Part shown: positions 45,619 through 55,506 of the stretch, one piece after another
How positions within the stretch are numbered: the first letter of the stretch is position 1
How the letters are laid out: each line of letters opens with the position of its first letter
Source: Cololabis saira
Lineage: Eukaryota > Chordata > Actinopteri > Beloniformes > Belonidae
Direction: 5' to 3'
Length of the DNA: 64,000 nt
Assembly: GCF_033807715.1 (NCBI RefSeq)
Contig: NC_084606.1
Coordinates: forward strand, 35,563,898 to 35,627,897
Translations under genes and position numbers: made by a program
Notes under the pieces: model-generated
Seen by the model: the letters and a program-made list of their open reading frames with translations, nothing else
Database searches by the model: none
Told to the model about the DNA's origin: nothing

Positions 45619-46852
45619 TGAGGCCTATTTCGTGTCTATTTTTGCACAGTTCACTAACGCTTTGAGCTAGGAGGCTGAAATTCTAGACTCTGTATCAGGA
45701 GGTGAATCTCATCCACTGTGCCGAGTTTCAGATCTGTGTGACCTTCGGAAATGTCAAAGGTCACCGCGTGTGTTGCTTTTCGGGCCTGTAAAGCCTATTT
45801 CGTGTCTATTTTTGCACAGTTCACTAACGCTTTGAGCTAGAAGGCTGAAATTCTAGAGCCATCTTGCCACACCCATTATTGCAAACCATGAAATATCAAA
45901 TTTATTGCCAGGCCTGGCTTGCGTGCAAAATTTGGTGACTTTTGGGGAACTGTCAAATATGGACCAATCAGATGAAGTGGGGGCACGCTTTTTGGCGTCT
46001 AGCGTCGCCACGGTAACGCTTTTGAAAGAGAAAAGTAATGAGCGTCTTTGCAGGATGGAGACGCACATTTTGATGTATAGCACACCTGGGTGTACGTTAC
46101 GGTTCGGTCTCTGAAGCGGCTGAAGAAATGGCATAAATTTAGCCAAAATGACGACGATTAATTCAAAATGTTCAAAATGGCCGACTTCCTGTTCGGTTTC
46201 GGCCATGGCGCCAAGAGACTTTTCTTTAAGTTGCGACATGATACAGGTGTGTACCGATTTTCGTGCATGTACGTCAAACCGTATTGTGGGACTTGAGGCA
46301 CAAAGTTTTTTTCTGTCTGAACATATCAGATGAAGGGTGGGCGCGCTTTTTGGTGTCTAGCGTCGCCACGGTAACGCTTTTGACTGAGAAAAGTAATGCG
46401 CGTTGTCGCAGGATGGAGACGCACATTTTGATGTATAACACACCTGGGTGCAAGTTACGGTTTGGGCTCTGAAGCGGCTGAAGAAATGGCATAAATTTCG
46501 CCAAAATGACACGATTAATTCAAAATGGCCGACTTCCTGTTCGGTTTCGGCCATGGCGCCAAGAGACTTTTCTTTAAGTTGCAACATGATACAGGTGTGT
46601 ACCGATTTACGTGCATGTATGTCAAACCGTATTGTGGGGCTTGACATACAAAGTTTTCTAGGGGGCGCTGTTGAGCCATTTTGCCATGCCCATTTAATGC
46701 AAACCATGAAATATCACATTTTCGCCAGGCCTGGCTTGTGTGCAAAATTTGGTGACGTTTAGGGGGGCAAAAAGGCCCTCCTTTCGTCGGAAAAATAAAG
46801 AAGAAAGAAATAATTCCTACACATACAATAGGGCCTAGTGCTCGGGCCCTAA
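45619..46852 (+). mobile_element. Dispersed repeat cluster, Helitron-like, with tandem modules
   Basis: Starts with two copies of a 64-bp unit (GCCTATTTCGTGTCTATTTT, near 45625 and 45787), then AGCCATCTTGCCACACCC. Tandem modules of about 345 bp follow (GGCCGACTTCCTGTTCGGTT at about 46180 and 46525), each with TTTTTGGYGTCTAGCGTCGCC and ACACACCTGGGTGYA. The cluster ends in GGGCCCTAA at 46851. The same family as 18755-19141 and 50172-56771. Confidence 0.8.
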
Positions 46853-47605
46853 ATATAAATCTAGCTCCCTGATCTGGTTGGGATACGAGGAGTTGCAGTG
46901 TTCGGGTGGGGGACTTTTTCTCCATCAACAGAAACTATAACAAGGTACAATCTAGGACAGTAGTGTTCAACTGGGGTAAAAGGGTGGGAGAAATGAGCAC
47001 CATGCGGTGTGAAGGGCGTGTTTATGTCATTCGTTTTAGCTCTTGGTTGCTCGTTGTCCCTTATTCCTTTCGTTGTCCTCCGTCCTGAACAAAGCTTTTC
47101 ATTTCAGCCACAAGCATCTTAATGGCAGCGCTGGTATCTCAGGCAGTGAGAAGTGTTTATCTAATTGCACAAATATTTTATTTGCATTTGGAGCATGAAT
47201 GAATGCCACATGGAGTCGACTTTTGTCTCATTTATTTTGCACGTGGTAATAACAATTCAATAAACTCTGGAGATACTATCTGCTATAAGAACAAGACACA
47301 ATTCACATTGTTAGCAGGTATTTTTAAATGTTCTGATTGTGATTATTTTGCCCATTTGATTTAGAGGTTTTTGGTTTTCTTTCGAGTCAGTTTCTTCCAT
47401 TTTTTTTTATTTCCATTCAGTGTCACATGACTCAAACCAGTTGAACTGAAACTTGAACTGAAACTGAAACTGAAACTGAAACGTAATGTGTGTGTTTGTG
47501 TGTATGTGAATTTTGAGGTCAAGAGGTAAAAAGTTGACAAAGTTCCCACGAGAACTTTCCTACCGAGTGTGTCAACTCGCCACTCTGAATGAGGAAGTTC
47601 TGATT
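46579..47605. repeat. Segmental duplication, copy A
   Basis: From GTTGCAACATGATACAGG through ATCTGGTTGGGATACGAGGA and GCATGAATGAATGCCACATG to GAATGAGGAAGTTCTGATTT this stretch matches 48959-49935 in the same orientation with moderate divergence. It therefore includes both the 3' end of the Helitron-like repeat and unrelated flank. Copy A has an extra GAAACT array (47460-47482) and a 30-bp stretch near 47262-47293 missing from copy B. Confidence 0.9.
47460..47482 (+). promoter_or_regulatory. (GAAACT)3GAAAC array, ISRE-like
   Basis: Four consecutive GAAAC cores at 6-bp spacing match the interferon-stimulated response element pattern GAAANNGAAA bound by IRF/ISGF3. It lies 200 bp upstream of a candidate start codon at 47684. 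The matching place in the duplicated copy (about 49815-49830) has only a single GAAACT. It may equally be a chance microsatellite. Confidence 0.45.
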
Positions 47606-47683
47606 TTATCAGGAAGCTGCGGCTTCGGTTTGCGTCTGCTCACATCTCCTCATCAGCACGTTTCGTGTCTCTTTGTGTGCACC

Positions 47684-47902
47684 ATGAGTGCTCTCCACAC
47701 TCAGGTGGCCCAGGAGGAAACCTCATGGGAAGTAAGGGGCGGAACCAGAGATGTCCAAAAGAAGTCAAACGGGCCTGCTTGCATCAACGCGCTTGATCCG
47801 TCACTGCCCCCGTCAACTGTCTGTCGACCACAAGCTACATCTAACCGCTGCAGATGTTCTGTTTGGGAGGCAGAATTCGTGCCCCTGCCAAGATTACGCA
47901 CT

Positions 47903-47979
<77 letters not shown>

Positions 47980-48838
47980 ACAGACTATTAAACAGCTGTA
48001 CATAATAACCCTCTAATAACAATTAAATCCCTCTTTCTCTAAAAGGACTATAACACATTTACATATATTACTTTATCTTATTCAAAGATGGAAGTCGGAG
48101 CCAAAATCATTTGGAGCGGTTCTGAATGGCATCAGTAATGAAAACAACGATGAGCCATTGTGGCTGTTAATGTGGCAATTATGACAATTGGTTATCTGTT
48201 GCCCACATTTTTGTTATAATTGTTATTGTTTATTGTAATCTAATATTATTAATTATGTTTTAGCAACATAAGCTGACTTTTAAAACTTTTTTTTGTACAA
48301 AGGATTTTTTAGCAGGTGATGATGGAGAGTCATGGACCGGAGATGATTTCATTTGTGATCAGATCAAATCTGGAGGAGGAGCAAAATCACACAATGTTTG
48401 AAAAGATGACAGCAAGTGACACGTTTTTGTGTGAAATACATAATGTGTCAACTGAGTTTCGAATGTTGTGTGTGAGGGCAACTTTGAAGGAGATGAGAGG
48501 TCCATTCTCACAGTGAAACGTTCTTAAAACTGAGTAAAGCAAGAAGAGTTCAACCTCTGTGAGAAGCTTTCGTCTGTGTCAGCTGGAACCACATCCTGGT
48601 CGTCAACTATGAGTCCAGAGAAACCAGAGAAAGCAGAGAAAGCAGAGAAAGCAGACTAACCCTTGATGTCAAAGAGGAGAGGAAACAGCGGGTGGACAGG
48701 TCGGGATATTTGCTGCTGATTATCGTCAGGCAAAAATTTAATCTCACTGGAATTGTTGCTAAAAAAATGACCACGGAAACCACAAATATTATAGAGAAAC
48801 ATGCAGTTAAGTTGGGATTCATATTCAGGGAATATTGA
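47684..48838 (+). CDS. Candidate unrecognised gene, three possible exons
   Basis: Three segments have splice-like borders. First, 47684-47731 (MSALHTQVAQEETSWE, donor GTAAGG). Second, 48316-48477 (VMMESHGPEMISFVIRSNLE to FRMLC, acceptor TTTTTTAGCAG, donor GTGAGG). Third, 48583-48838 (WNHILVVNYESRETRESRES, then RKQRVDRSGYLLLIIV and IIEKHAVKLGFIFREY, stop TGA; acceptor CTTTCGTCTGTGTCAG). Exons 1 and 2 join in phase 0; exon 3 needs phase 2, so the model is incomplete or wrong. I do not recognise the protein. The ISRE-like array upstream would suit an interferon-induced gene, but that is inference. A CA repeat sits in the first putative intron. Confidence 0.3.
47905..47977. repeat. (CA)n microsatellite
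   Basis: About 36 CA dinucleotides without interruption. Confidence 0.98.
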
Positions 48839-48958
48839 TGACTGTTTTAAATTTAAACTCCAAGAAATCCCTGAATTGTGTCAGCAACAGCTGCACAACC
48901 AGTGAAACTAAATACCAGAAACAAACGCGTGCTCAGTGGATGTTTGAGGTGTGAGATT

Positions 48959-49935
48959 CGTTGCAACATGATACAGGTGGGTACCGATTTACGGGCATGT
49001 ACGTCAAACTGTATTGTGGGGCTTGACGCACAAAGTTTTCTAGGGGGCGCTGTTGAGCCATTTTGCCACGCCCATTTAATGCAAACCATGAAATATCAAA
49101 ATTTTTGCCAGGCCTGGCTTGCGTGCGAAATTTGGTGACTTTTGGGGCACGTTTAGGGGGGCAAAAAGGCCCTCCTTTGGACGGAAAAATAAAGAAGAAA
49201 GAAAGAATTCCTACACATACAATAGGGCCTTCACACTGTAAGTGCTCAGGCCCTAAATATAAATCCAGCTCCCTGGTCTGGTTGGGATACGAGGAGCTGC
49301 AGTGTTCGGGTGGGGGACTTTTTCTCCATCAACAGAAACTATAACGAGGAACGATCTACAACAGTAGTGTTCAACTCAGGTAGAAGGGTGGGAGAAATGA
49401 GTACCATGGGGTGTGAAGGGCGCGTTTATGTAATTCGTTTTAGCTCTTGGTTGCTGGTCGTCCTTTATTCCTTTCGTTGTCCTCCGTCCTGAACAACGCT
49501 TTTCATTTCAGCCACAAGCATTTTAATTGCAGCGCTGGTATCTCAGACAGTGAGAAGTGTTTATCTAATTGCACAAATATTTTATTTGCATTTGGAGCAT
49601 GAATGAATGCCACCTGGAGTCGACTTTTGTCTCATTTATTTTGCACGTGGTAATAACAATTCAATAGACACAATTCACATTGTTAGCAGGTATTTTTAAA
49701 TGTTTTGATTGTGATTATTTGGCCCATTTGATTTAGAGGTTTTTGGTTTTCTTTCGAGTCAGTTACTTCCATTTTTTTTTATTTCCATTCAGTGTCACAT
49801 GACTCAAACCAGTTGAACAGAAACTTGTAATGTGTGTGTTTGTGTGTATGTGCATTTTGAGGTCAAGAGGTAAAAAGTTGACAAAGTTCCCACGAGAACT
49901 TTCCTACCGAGTGTGTCAACCCGCCACTCTGAATG
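48959..49935. repeat. Segmental duplication, copy B
   Basis: Same-orientation partner of 46579-47605, 2.4 kb away. It carries its own 3' end of the Helitron-like repeat, here with the complete terminal hairpin (GGCCTTCACACTGTAAGTGC at about 49229). It ends at GAAGTTCTGATTTTATTAAA, where copy A continues differently. Confidence 0.9.
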
Positions 49936-50098
49936 AGGAAGTTCTGATTTTATTAAATTAGGTAAAATAAAAATACAAGACATCAAAGGAGGAGGGTGTT
50001 GGCATCTGTAGACGGTTCCTCAGACTCCGTTTTCAGCCCGGATATCTGGTCCAAATCTGGTCCAAAGAGAGGTACAGAGTGGGCTCCTCCACTCCACT

Positions 50099-50100
<2 letters not shown>

Positions 50101-50162
<62 letters not shown>
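50101..50162. repeat. (CA)n microsatellite
   Basis: About 30 CA dinucleotides, placed after duplication copy B much as 47905-47977 lies after copy A. Confidence 0.98.
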
Positions 50163-50164
<2 letters not shown>

Positions 50165-50171
50165 ATTCAAA

Positions 50172-50832
50172 AGTTATGGCAGAAAGTAGGAACTATCAAA
50201 TATGGACCAATCAGATGAAGGGGGGGACGCACTTTTTGGCGTCTATCGTTGCCACGGTAACGCTTTTGACTGAGAAAAGTAATGCGCATTGTCGAAGGAT
50301 CGAGATGCACATTTTGATGTATAACACACCTGGGTGCACGTTGCGGTTCTGGCCGTATTAACTGCCGAAGGAATGGCATAAAATGTGCCAAAATTACATG
50401 ATTAATTCAAAATGGCCGACTTCCTGTTCAGTTTCGGCCATGGTGGTAAGAGAATTTTCTTTAAAGGAGCATGAGGCTCCTTTTAAGAAATGAGACTCTC
50501 TAGCGCCACCCTTCGCCACGACGGCTGTCGGGGGTACTGCAGCCATCAGCGAAGCCGGCACGGGAGAACGGGGAGAACGTGCATGCAGCGTCATGTGACA
50601 TCACATCCGCCGCCCAGCGCAGGAAATTCGGAGTCCGAATTGCAGCACATTTTGCAGCACACAGCCTGTTCAAGGCAACGGAGAGATACACTAGAGGGCT
50701 AATTCGTTTTGGTTTGGAACGCATCATCTGACATTATTACTAGAAAACTTAAAACGTGTACTAACTTTTTTCATGAATCCTGCCTCAACCCTGCCTCATG
50801 CTCCTTTAAGTTGCGACATGATACACGTGTAT
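50172..50832 (+). mobile_element. Helitron-like dispersed repeat, left part
   Basis: AAGTTATGGCAGAAAGTAGG, GACCAATCAGATGAAGG, GGCGTCTATCGTTGCCACGG and GGCCGACTTCCTGTTCAGTT identify the family. It is interrupted twice: by a MITE at 50465-50805 and, after GACATGATACACGTGTAT, by the 4.7 kb transposon starting at 50833. The repeat resumes at 55507. Confidence 0.85.
50465..50805. mobile_element. 341-bp MITE with TTAA target duplication
   Basis: The ends AGGAGCATGAGGC and GCCTCATGCTCCT are perfect inverted repeats. TTAA occurs at 50461-50464 and 50806-50809. Sister copies of the host repeat read TTTCTTTAAGTTGCGAC, giving the empty site. A TTAA duplication is known for piggyBac and Kolobok elements. 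The interior has no coding capacity. Confidence 0.92.
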
Positions 50833-51021
50833 GGGTCAATATCACCGTAGAGTGCCTTTCAGCCCTCACAATACTCACAAATTTTGGTCTTAATTTCTGA
50901 TTCTCTTTATGTCCTATCATGAATAGTAGACACCCAAGTTGTAGAAATATATATTAGCGGAGCTCCCACACATATTTTCAGATAATTATGGGCCAATATT
51001 GGGAGAATAAACCATAAGACA

Positions 51022-51034
51022 TGTCCACCCTGTC
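51022..51034 (-). promoter_or_regulatory. 13-bp transposon motif, left subterminal copy
   Basis: TGTCCACCCTGTC, reverse orientation, 190 bp from the left terminus. Candidate transposase-binding site. Confidence 0.6.
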
Positions 51035-51365
51035 ATGGACATATACATAACTGTTAAATATGTTTTCATTGCAATATTAAATATAAAAATAACCTTTTCT
51101 GGAACATATGATGTCCCTTTCTTAGACAGGGTTATTTGTTTGCTTTCAAGTTATAAATAAATACAATATTTTATGCAAACCATCGATTTTTAAAGAAACA
51201 CACACAATTTGCACATATATTTTATTTAATTTGGAGAAAACTGTGATATTTGGATGCAATTTTTTATTTGCATATTATTGCCCCCCACTTAGCTATTGAA
51301 CACACTAGATTATATAAACAGATATTTAACAGTATAATTGAATTATTATTCAAAAATATCAAGAT

Positions 51366-51398
51366 GACAGGGTGGACCAGCACACGACAGGGTGGACA
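51366..51398 (+). promoter_or_regulatory. Two 13-bp transposon motifs after the gene's 3' end
   Basis: GACAGGGTGGACC (51366-51378, one mismatch) and GACAGGGTGGACA (51386-51398), 20 bp apart start to start. They lie beyond the polyadenylation signal of the transposase gene on the minus strand. Confidence 0.6.
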
Positions 51399-51470
51399 CA
51401 TAAAGCAGAACACACAAAGCATGGCAAAATATGAAAATGAAACATAAGTCTATTTGAAACAAATATTTTT

Positions 51471-51476
51471 TTTATT
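51471..51476 (-). promoter_or_regulatory. Polyadenylation signal of the transposase gene
   Basis: TTTATT on the plus strand gives AATAAA on the minus strand, about 255 nt after the stop codon. Confidence 0.65.
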
Positions 51477-51731
51477 GATTTCATGTGTAGGTATTTGAAG
51501 TAATTAAAACATGTGATGATTCACATAACGTATTCTTGAACACATTCTTGAGGAACCACATCTTAAAAACATTTAACGATCATGTGAATTCAAGAGAAAA
51601 ACAGAGAAACAACACTCCTGAGAAGAAATGTAAACTTGCATTCATGAACAATGAATAATTGCTGTAGGTTCAAAAAAAAGAAAGAAAAGTTTGAACCTTG
51701 CTGAGCAACAAATGGATTCCTGCCCTCTGGC

Positions 51732-54598
51732 TCATCTCAACTGCTCTTGTACATACAGCCATGAAGCCTTGTCTATCTGTACAGAGCGTTTATTGAGGAC
51801 TTGTGGCTCTGGAATGAGACAGAGAATCTGTTGATCTGCATGCCAGGTAACATCTTCTCTGGGACTAGGCCAGAAGAATTTGTTTATCCCGTTCCGGTGC
51901 ATGCACTTCACCATTACGTTGTGCTCTTCCACTTCAATGACAATGCCAGGATAGGCTTCGTTATCATAATTGACCACACACCATTCTCCGATGTGTTTTT
52001 CCTCAATGAATTGTGGACGCCATTTGGTGTCTGTTGTGCTGTCAGATGCAGGGACATGGTTGTCCTCTTCACTTAGAGTTGCTTCCCTTAATTCATAACA
52101 GGGACAGTCCAACATACCTGCCTCTCTCTTGCAGAGACATGTGATGTCCCGGTATTTAACCTTGCCTGGTGACACACTCATCACTTGATGCACCCTCATT
52201 GTTCCTTTTATTGGAGTGATGACAGGTATCTGTTGTGTGATGAAAAAAGAGATATAAATAATTACATGTATTGGTAATTTATATAGGTTGGGAATTTTAA
52301 AAAGTAAGGGCTACATTTCTGTTATTTTATTACCTCTGGCTTTGATTCAACATCATCTTCACTGATGTAGAATAACTCCACTGAAGTGTTGGTACATTTC
52401 AGTTTTTCATAAAGGATCTGTGCATTAGGGATGTCCTCTCCATGTTTGACGGCTCTGTCTGCTGATCTCTTCAGCGCTCCACCAACACCATCTGGTGCCC
52501 CCTTGCCATGTCCTGCCTCAAAGTAATTCCAGTTGACATTTTCAAAGCCTAGTTTATATGGCTCTGTGGAGAGTAGGTAGAAGTTTCCTTTCTGCCGATA
52601 CTGGGTGGCTGGCCCATCACTGAAGAAGTGAAGTCTTTTTACTCCAGGACACCTTTGCTTTACCATCTCAAGTACTGGGTCAAGGTGGGTCCAAATAGCT
52701 GTCGGGTCATGCCGCCGACTTGGAGAAATGGAGCAGAAGGCGAGAGGTGACTGGTCACCAGCAGTGTAAAGTACCCCTGTGTGGAGAGTTGCCTGTTGGT
52801 GCGATCCTCCAAAGTGGACGGATTGAATTTCTTGGCTGTATTTGCACAAGTAATTTTCACTAAAATCAATGTGCAGCATGCACTCATCAATGTTTAGGGT
52901 CTCTCTGATCTGTCTGTAGGCTGTATATTGCCATCTAATATTGAAGACATGTTGCTTAAATCTGCTGAGCCTTTCTTGAAATTGGCTAACCAGGTCAGAC
53001 TCTGTTGTTCTGAGATCCCTCTTCACTGTAATCATTGAGGATTTTTCTTCTTTATGGATCCTTTCTGTGGTCCATTGTGCCACACAAACCTCTGCTTCCC
53101 CAGGTTGCTTAAGAGTTGCATTTGCATTGAAGATGCACTCCCTACACTCATTGTAAGCACATGCTTTTGCCTTTGGATCACACATGATTGAGTCGGCCAT
53201 ATCTTCAATGCTTTTGGTCGGCAATATACCACAACTGTGGAGCGCATTGGCCAGGAGTTGCGTGTTATCGTGTGTTTTGCACAAACATGTGTTGCGGTCA
53301 GCGTCTGTGGGTGTAACAACCCAAAATGGCCTGAGCCGGCAAAATGTGCTGTATGACAGCTGAGCATTTTGCTCAGAAAAAAATTTTCTGTGTAGATTTT
53401 TCAATGTGTCTGTGAGTAATCTTTTTTGCATTTTTTTCTTTTGTCGGGTGACTGTTTGTTTGCAGCCTGGTGTCCAACGGCTAACATCGTCACGGAGAAA
53501 AAAGGACCTCACTTTCCTCTTGATCTCCATAGCTGCACAGCTTTCTTTTCTCTTCACAGTTGCGCAAAGATCCACATTGAAAGTTGCACCTCTTTTTTTT
53601 GAGTAGCCAAAAGCTGTTTGTGTGTACTTCTGGAGTTTGTACTTTTTTAATATACTTCCAGAAGTTACCCAGGCAATCAGTTGTCTTTCTCTCTCAGTTT
53701 TTGCGTTTCTGTATTTTCTTCGGATGTTCTCAATCAGGGTGGTGTGAAATAATAGGACTCTCTTAATGGGGGACCTAACATTTTGGCTTCTTACCAGTTC
53801 CCTGAGTTTTGAATGAGGAGACGCTGATAGTGCTTCTTTCTTATTCCTCTGGTATCTCTTTTTGTATTTTTCTGCCTTTTTCTTTTCCTTTGCCAGTTTT
53901 TCTTTCAACTTTTCTAATTCTTTCATCAATTCCCTCCTCCTTCTTTCTCGAATCCTTTCTCCCTGAAGGCGTTGCCTAGAATATAGAAATTGTTGTCAGA
54001 TTTTTAAAGTAATCAGTGTTGATTAGGCCTATTTCATCCCTAACCAATTATATTATATATTCACTCCTAACAACAACAAAATCATATTCAGATATGCACT
54101 TAGATATAAACTGTATGTACAGTAAATCAAATAATTCAAATTTAAATTTGCCATTCTAGAATGATTTGAGCATCTAACTAGGTAAGTACACAGAGGTAAG
54201 TATAACTAATAATATGAAATACTGTAGGTGACTATAATTAATAAATCATTTGGCCAAGAGTTATGTTTCATTTATATGTTTCCATACTACATTTACGCTA
54301 ACCTTGAGGCCCCCGGCTGTGGGGGACTTTCTGGAGTTGAGGGAGGAGTCTGCAACACCATCATTGTTTGGGCTTTAGCTTTAGCTTTAGCTCTGGAAGC
54401 TTTCTTTTCCTCACTCCATTTCTTCCTTTGACTTCGCTTTCCTCTCTCAGTGAGTTCATTAATTCCCTTCTTCTTCCCTGTATCTCTATCTTTCTTCCAT
54501 TTCTCCCTTTCTTTCTGAAGGTATGCTTCTCTTTTTTCAGGGTTTGCATTCCGGCGTTCTCTATACCGCCGTGCAGATTCTGCAGCACTCAGAGGCAT
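51732..54598 (-). CDS. DDE-type transposase candidate, 811 aa, three exons
   Basis: Exons 54598-54303, 53975-52334 and 52229-51732 join at phases 2 and 0 (donors AAG|GTTAGC and GAG|GTAATA; acceptors TATTCTAG and CACACAACAG) into one uninterrupted frame. Residues 1-165 are very basic with a coiled coil (MPLSAAESARRYRERR; LEKLKEKLAKEKKKAEKYKK). A Cys/His cluster lies at about 329-379 (CLCKTHDN, CAYNECREC). The likely catalytic triad is D469 (HIDFSENY), D552 (HFFSDGPATQY) and E585 (NYFEAGHGKGAPDG), in an RNase H-like order. Residues 677-690 are CLC...CPC. A Tudor/SH3-like module follows at about 727-770 (GEWCVVNYDNEAYPGIVIEV, KCMHRNGINKFFWP). Similar uncharacterised proteins are, as I recall, common in fish and some invertebrates. 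A transposase role is inferred from the triad and from its place between TIRs. Confidence 0.88.
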
Positions 54599-54725
54599 GT
54601 CCTGAAAAATGCAGTGATTTCATGACAACAAGCAAATATATTTTTATAAATTACAAAATATTTTCTACTGCAGATGTTTCTAATTATCACAAAATTATAC
54701 ACGATTATCAACAAGATGAATTATA

Positions 54726-54810
54726 TGTCCACCCTGTCATGTGCATGTCCACCCTGTCGGATCTGAGTGGCCGACAGGGTGGACATTTTGGTAGAACGAC
54801 AGGGTGGACA
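54726..54810. promoter_or_regulatory. Cluster of four 13-bp motifs upstream of the transposase
   Basis: TGTCCACCCTGTC at 54726-54738 and 54746-54758, then its reverse complement at 54773-54785 and 54798-54810. These form two inverted pairs, 128-212 bp upstream of the transposase start. The position suits a promoter-overlapping binding array that would allow the protein to control its own gene. Function is inferred. Confidence 0.65.
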
Positions 54811-55095
54811 TTTTGAGCTTCAGTTAGCATAAAAGCTTAGAACAAACTGTCACTAGCTAACTAGCTAGCCTGTATTCTAATCACTTCCTGCATATTTCAT
54901 GCTGACAGGGCTGACATCCTAAGCTTGGGTTGTGCAAGTAAGCAAACTTATACAAAGAAATTTTGTCAGTAGGAAAGCCAACTACTCACTCACCCCAGCC
55001 TTGAATTTCCCGCCACTGAAGAGAGAAAAAAAAACTGTTCTTGTGATGTCACTAGAGGGGATGACCTTTTCTGAAGGGGGCGGATCCTCCAATAC

Positions 55096-55108
55096 GACAG
55101 GGTGGACA
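55096..55108 (+). promoter_or_regulatory. 13-bp transposon motif, right subterminal copy
   Basis: GACAGGGTGGACA, 398 bp from the right terminus. Confidence 0.6.
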
Positions 55109-55506
55109 ATCATTTAAGGGACGCACATAAACTCTTATTTTTTATTAAATATATATATGATTTTTATTACCAAATGATCAATACACTTAAGATGAGTAAT
55201 ATTTCATTTAACAAAATAATAATATGAAAAAAATGTTTTAATATTTTATGATTTGACTATATTTTACCCACATTGAAATTGAATGAGCAGTGCTTGGGAC
55301 ATAGCAAAATAGCATGCATCCTCTTATACAAACCTGCAGAAAACCTAGAAAATGTATCTAAAGAGCCAAGTACTGCTTTTTTAGGAATGTAAAAACTTAT
55401 TCCCATATTACACAGCCTTTATTGCTTATTTTTATGTTACGTTAACATGGCAAATGAAATATGTATGTACAGGACACCAAAAGGTCCCCTTCAGCGATAT
55501 TGACCC

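Larger units (their letters stand above)
50833..55506 (-). mobile_element. Intact 4,674-bp DDE-type DNA transposon
   Basis: The left end GGGTCAATATCACC and the right end (reverse complement GGGTCAATATCGCT) share 11 exact terminal bases, with weaker pairing for about 35 bp. GTAT at 50829-50832 and 55507-55510 is the target duplication. Removing the element restores GATACACGTGTATACCGATT, as in sister repeats. It encodes one three-exon gene on the minus strand without stops or frameshifts, with a polyadenylation signal at 51476-51471. Eight GACAGGGTGGACA motifs lie inside. A 4-bp duplication with a DDE protein is compatible with Sola or Chapaev-like groups, but I could not assign the superfamily. 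The intact frame and exact short TIRs suggest recent activity. Confidence 0.93.

Noticed and set aside
45853..46928. Open frames reading MAETEQEVGHFE, MIQVCTDFRACTSNR and similar in several places
   Set aside because: They recur in every copy of the dispersed repeat on both strands, with frequent stops, and show no protein domain. They are by-products of a high-copy non-coding repeat.
47513..48016. Open frame ending in a Thr-His run
   Set aside because: The run is the (CA)n microsatellite. Only its first 16 codons (47684-47731) are kept, as part of a weak gene candidate.
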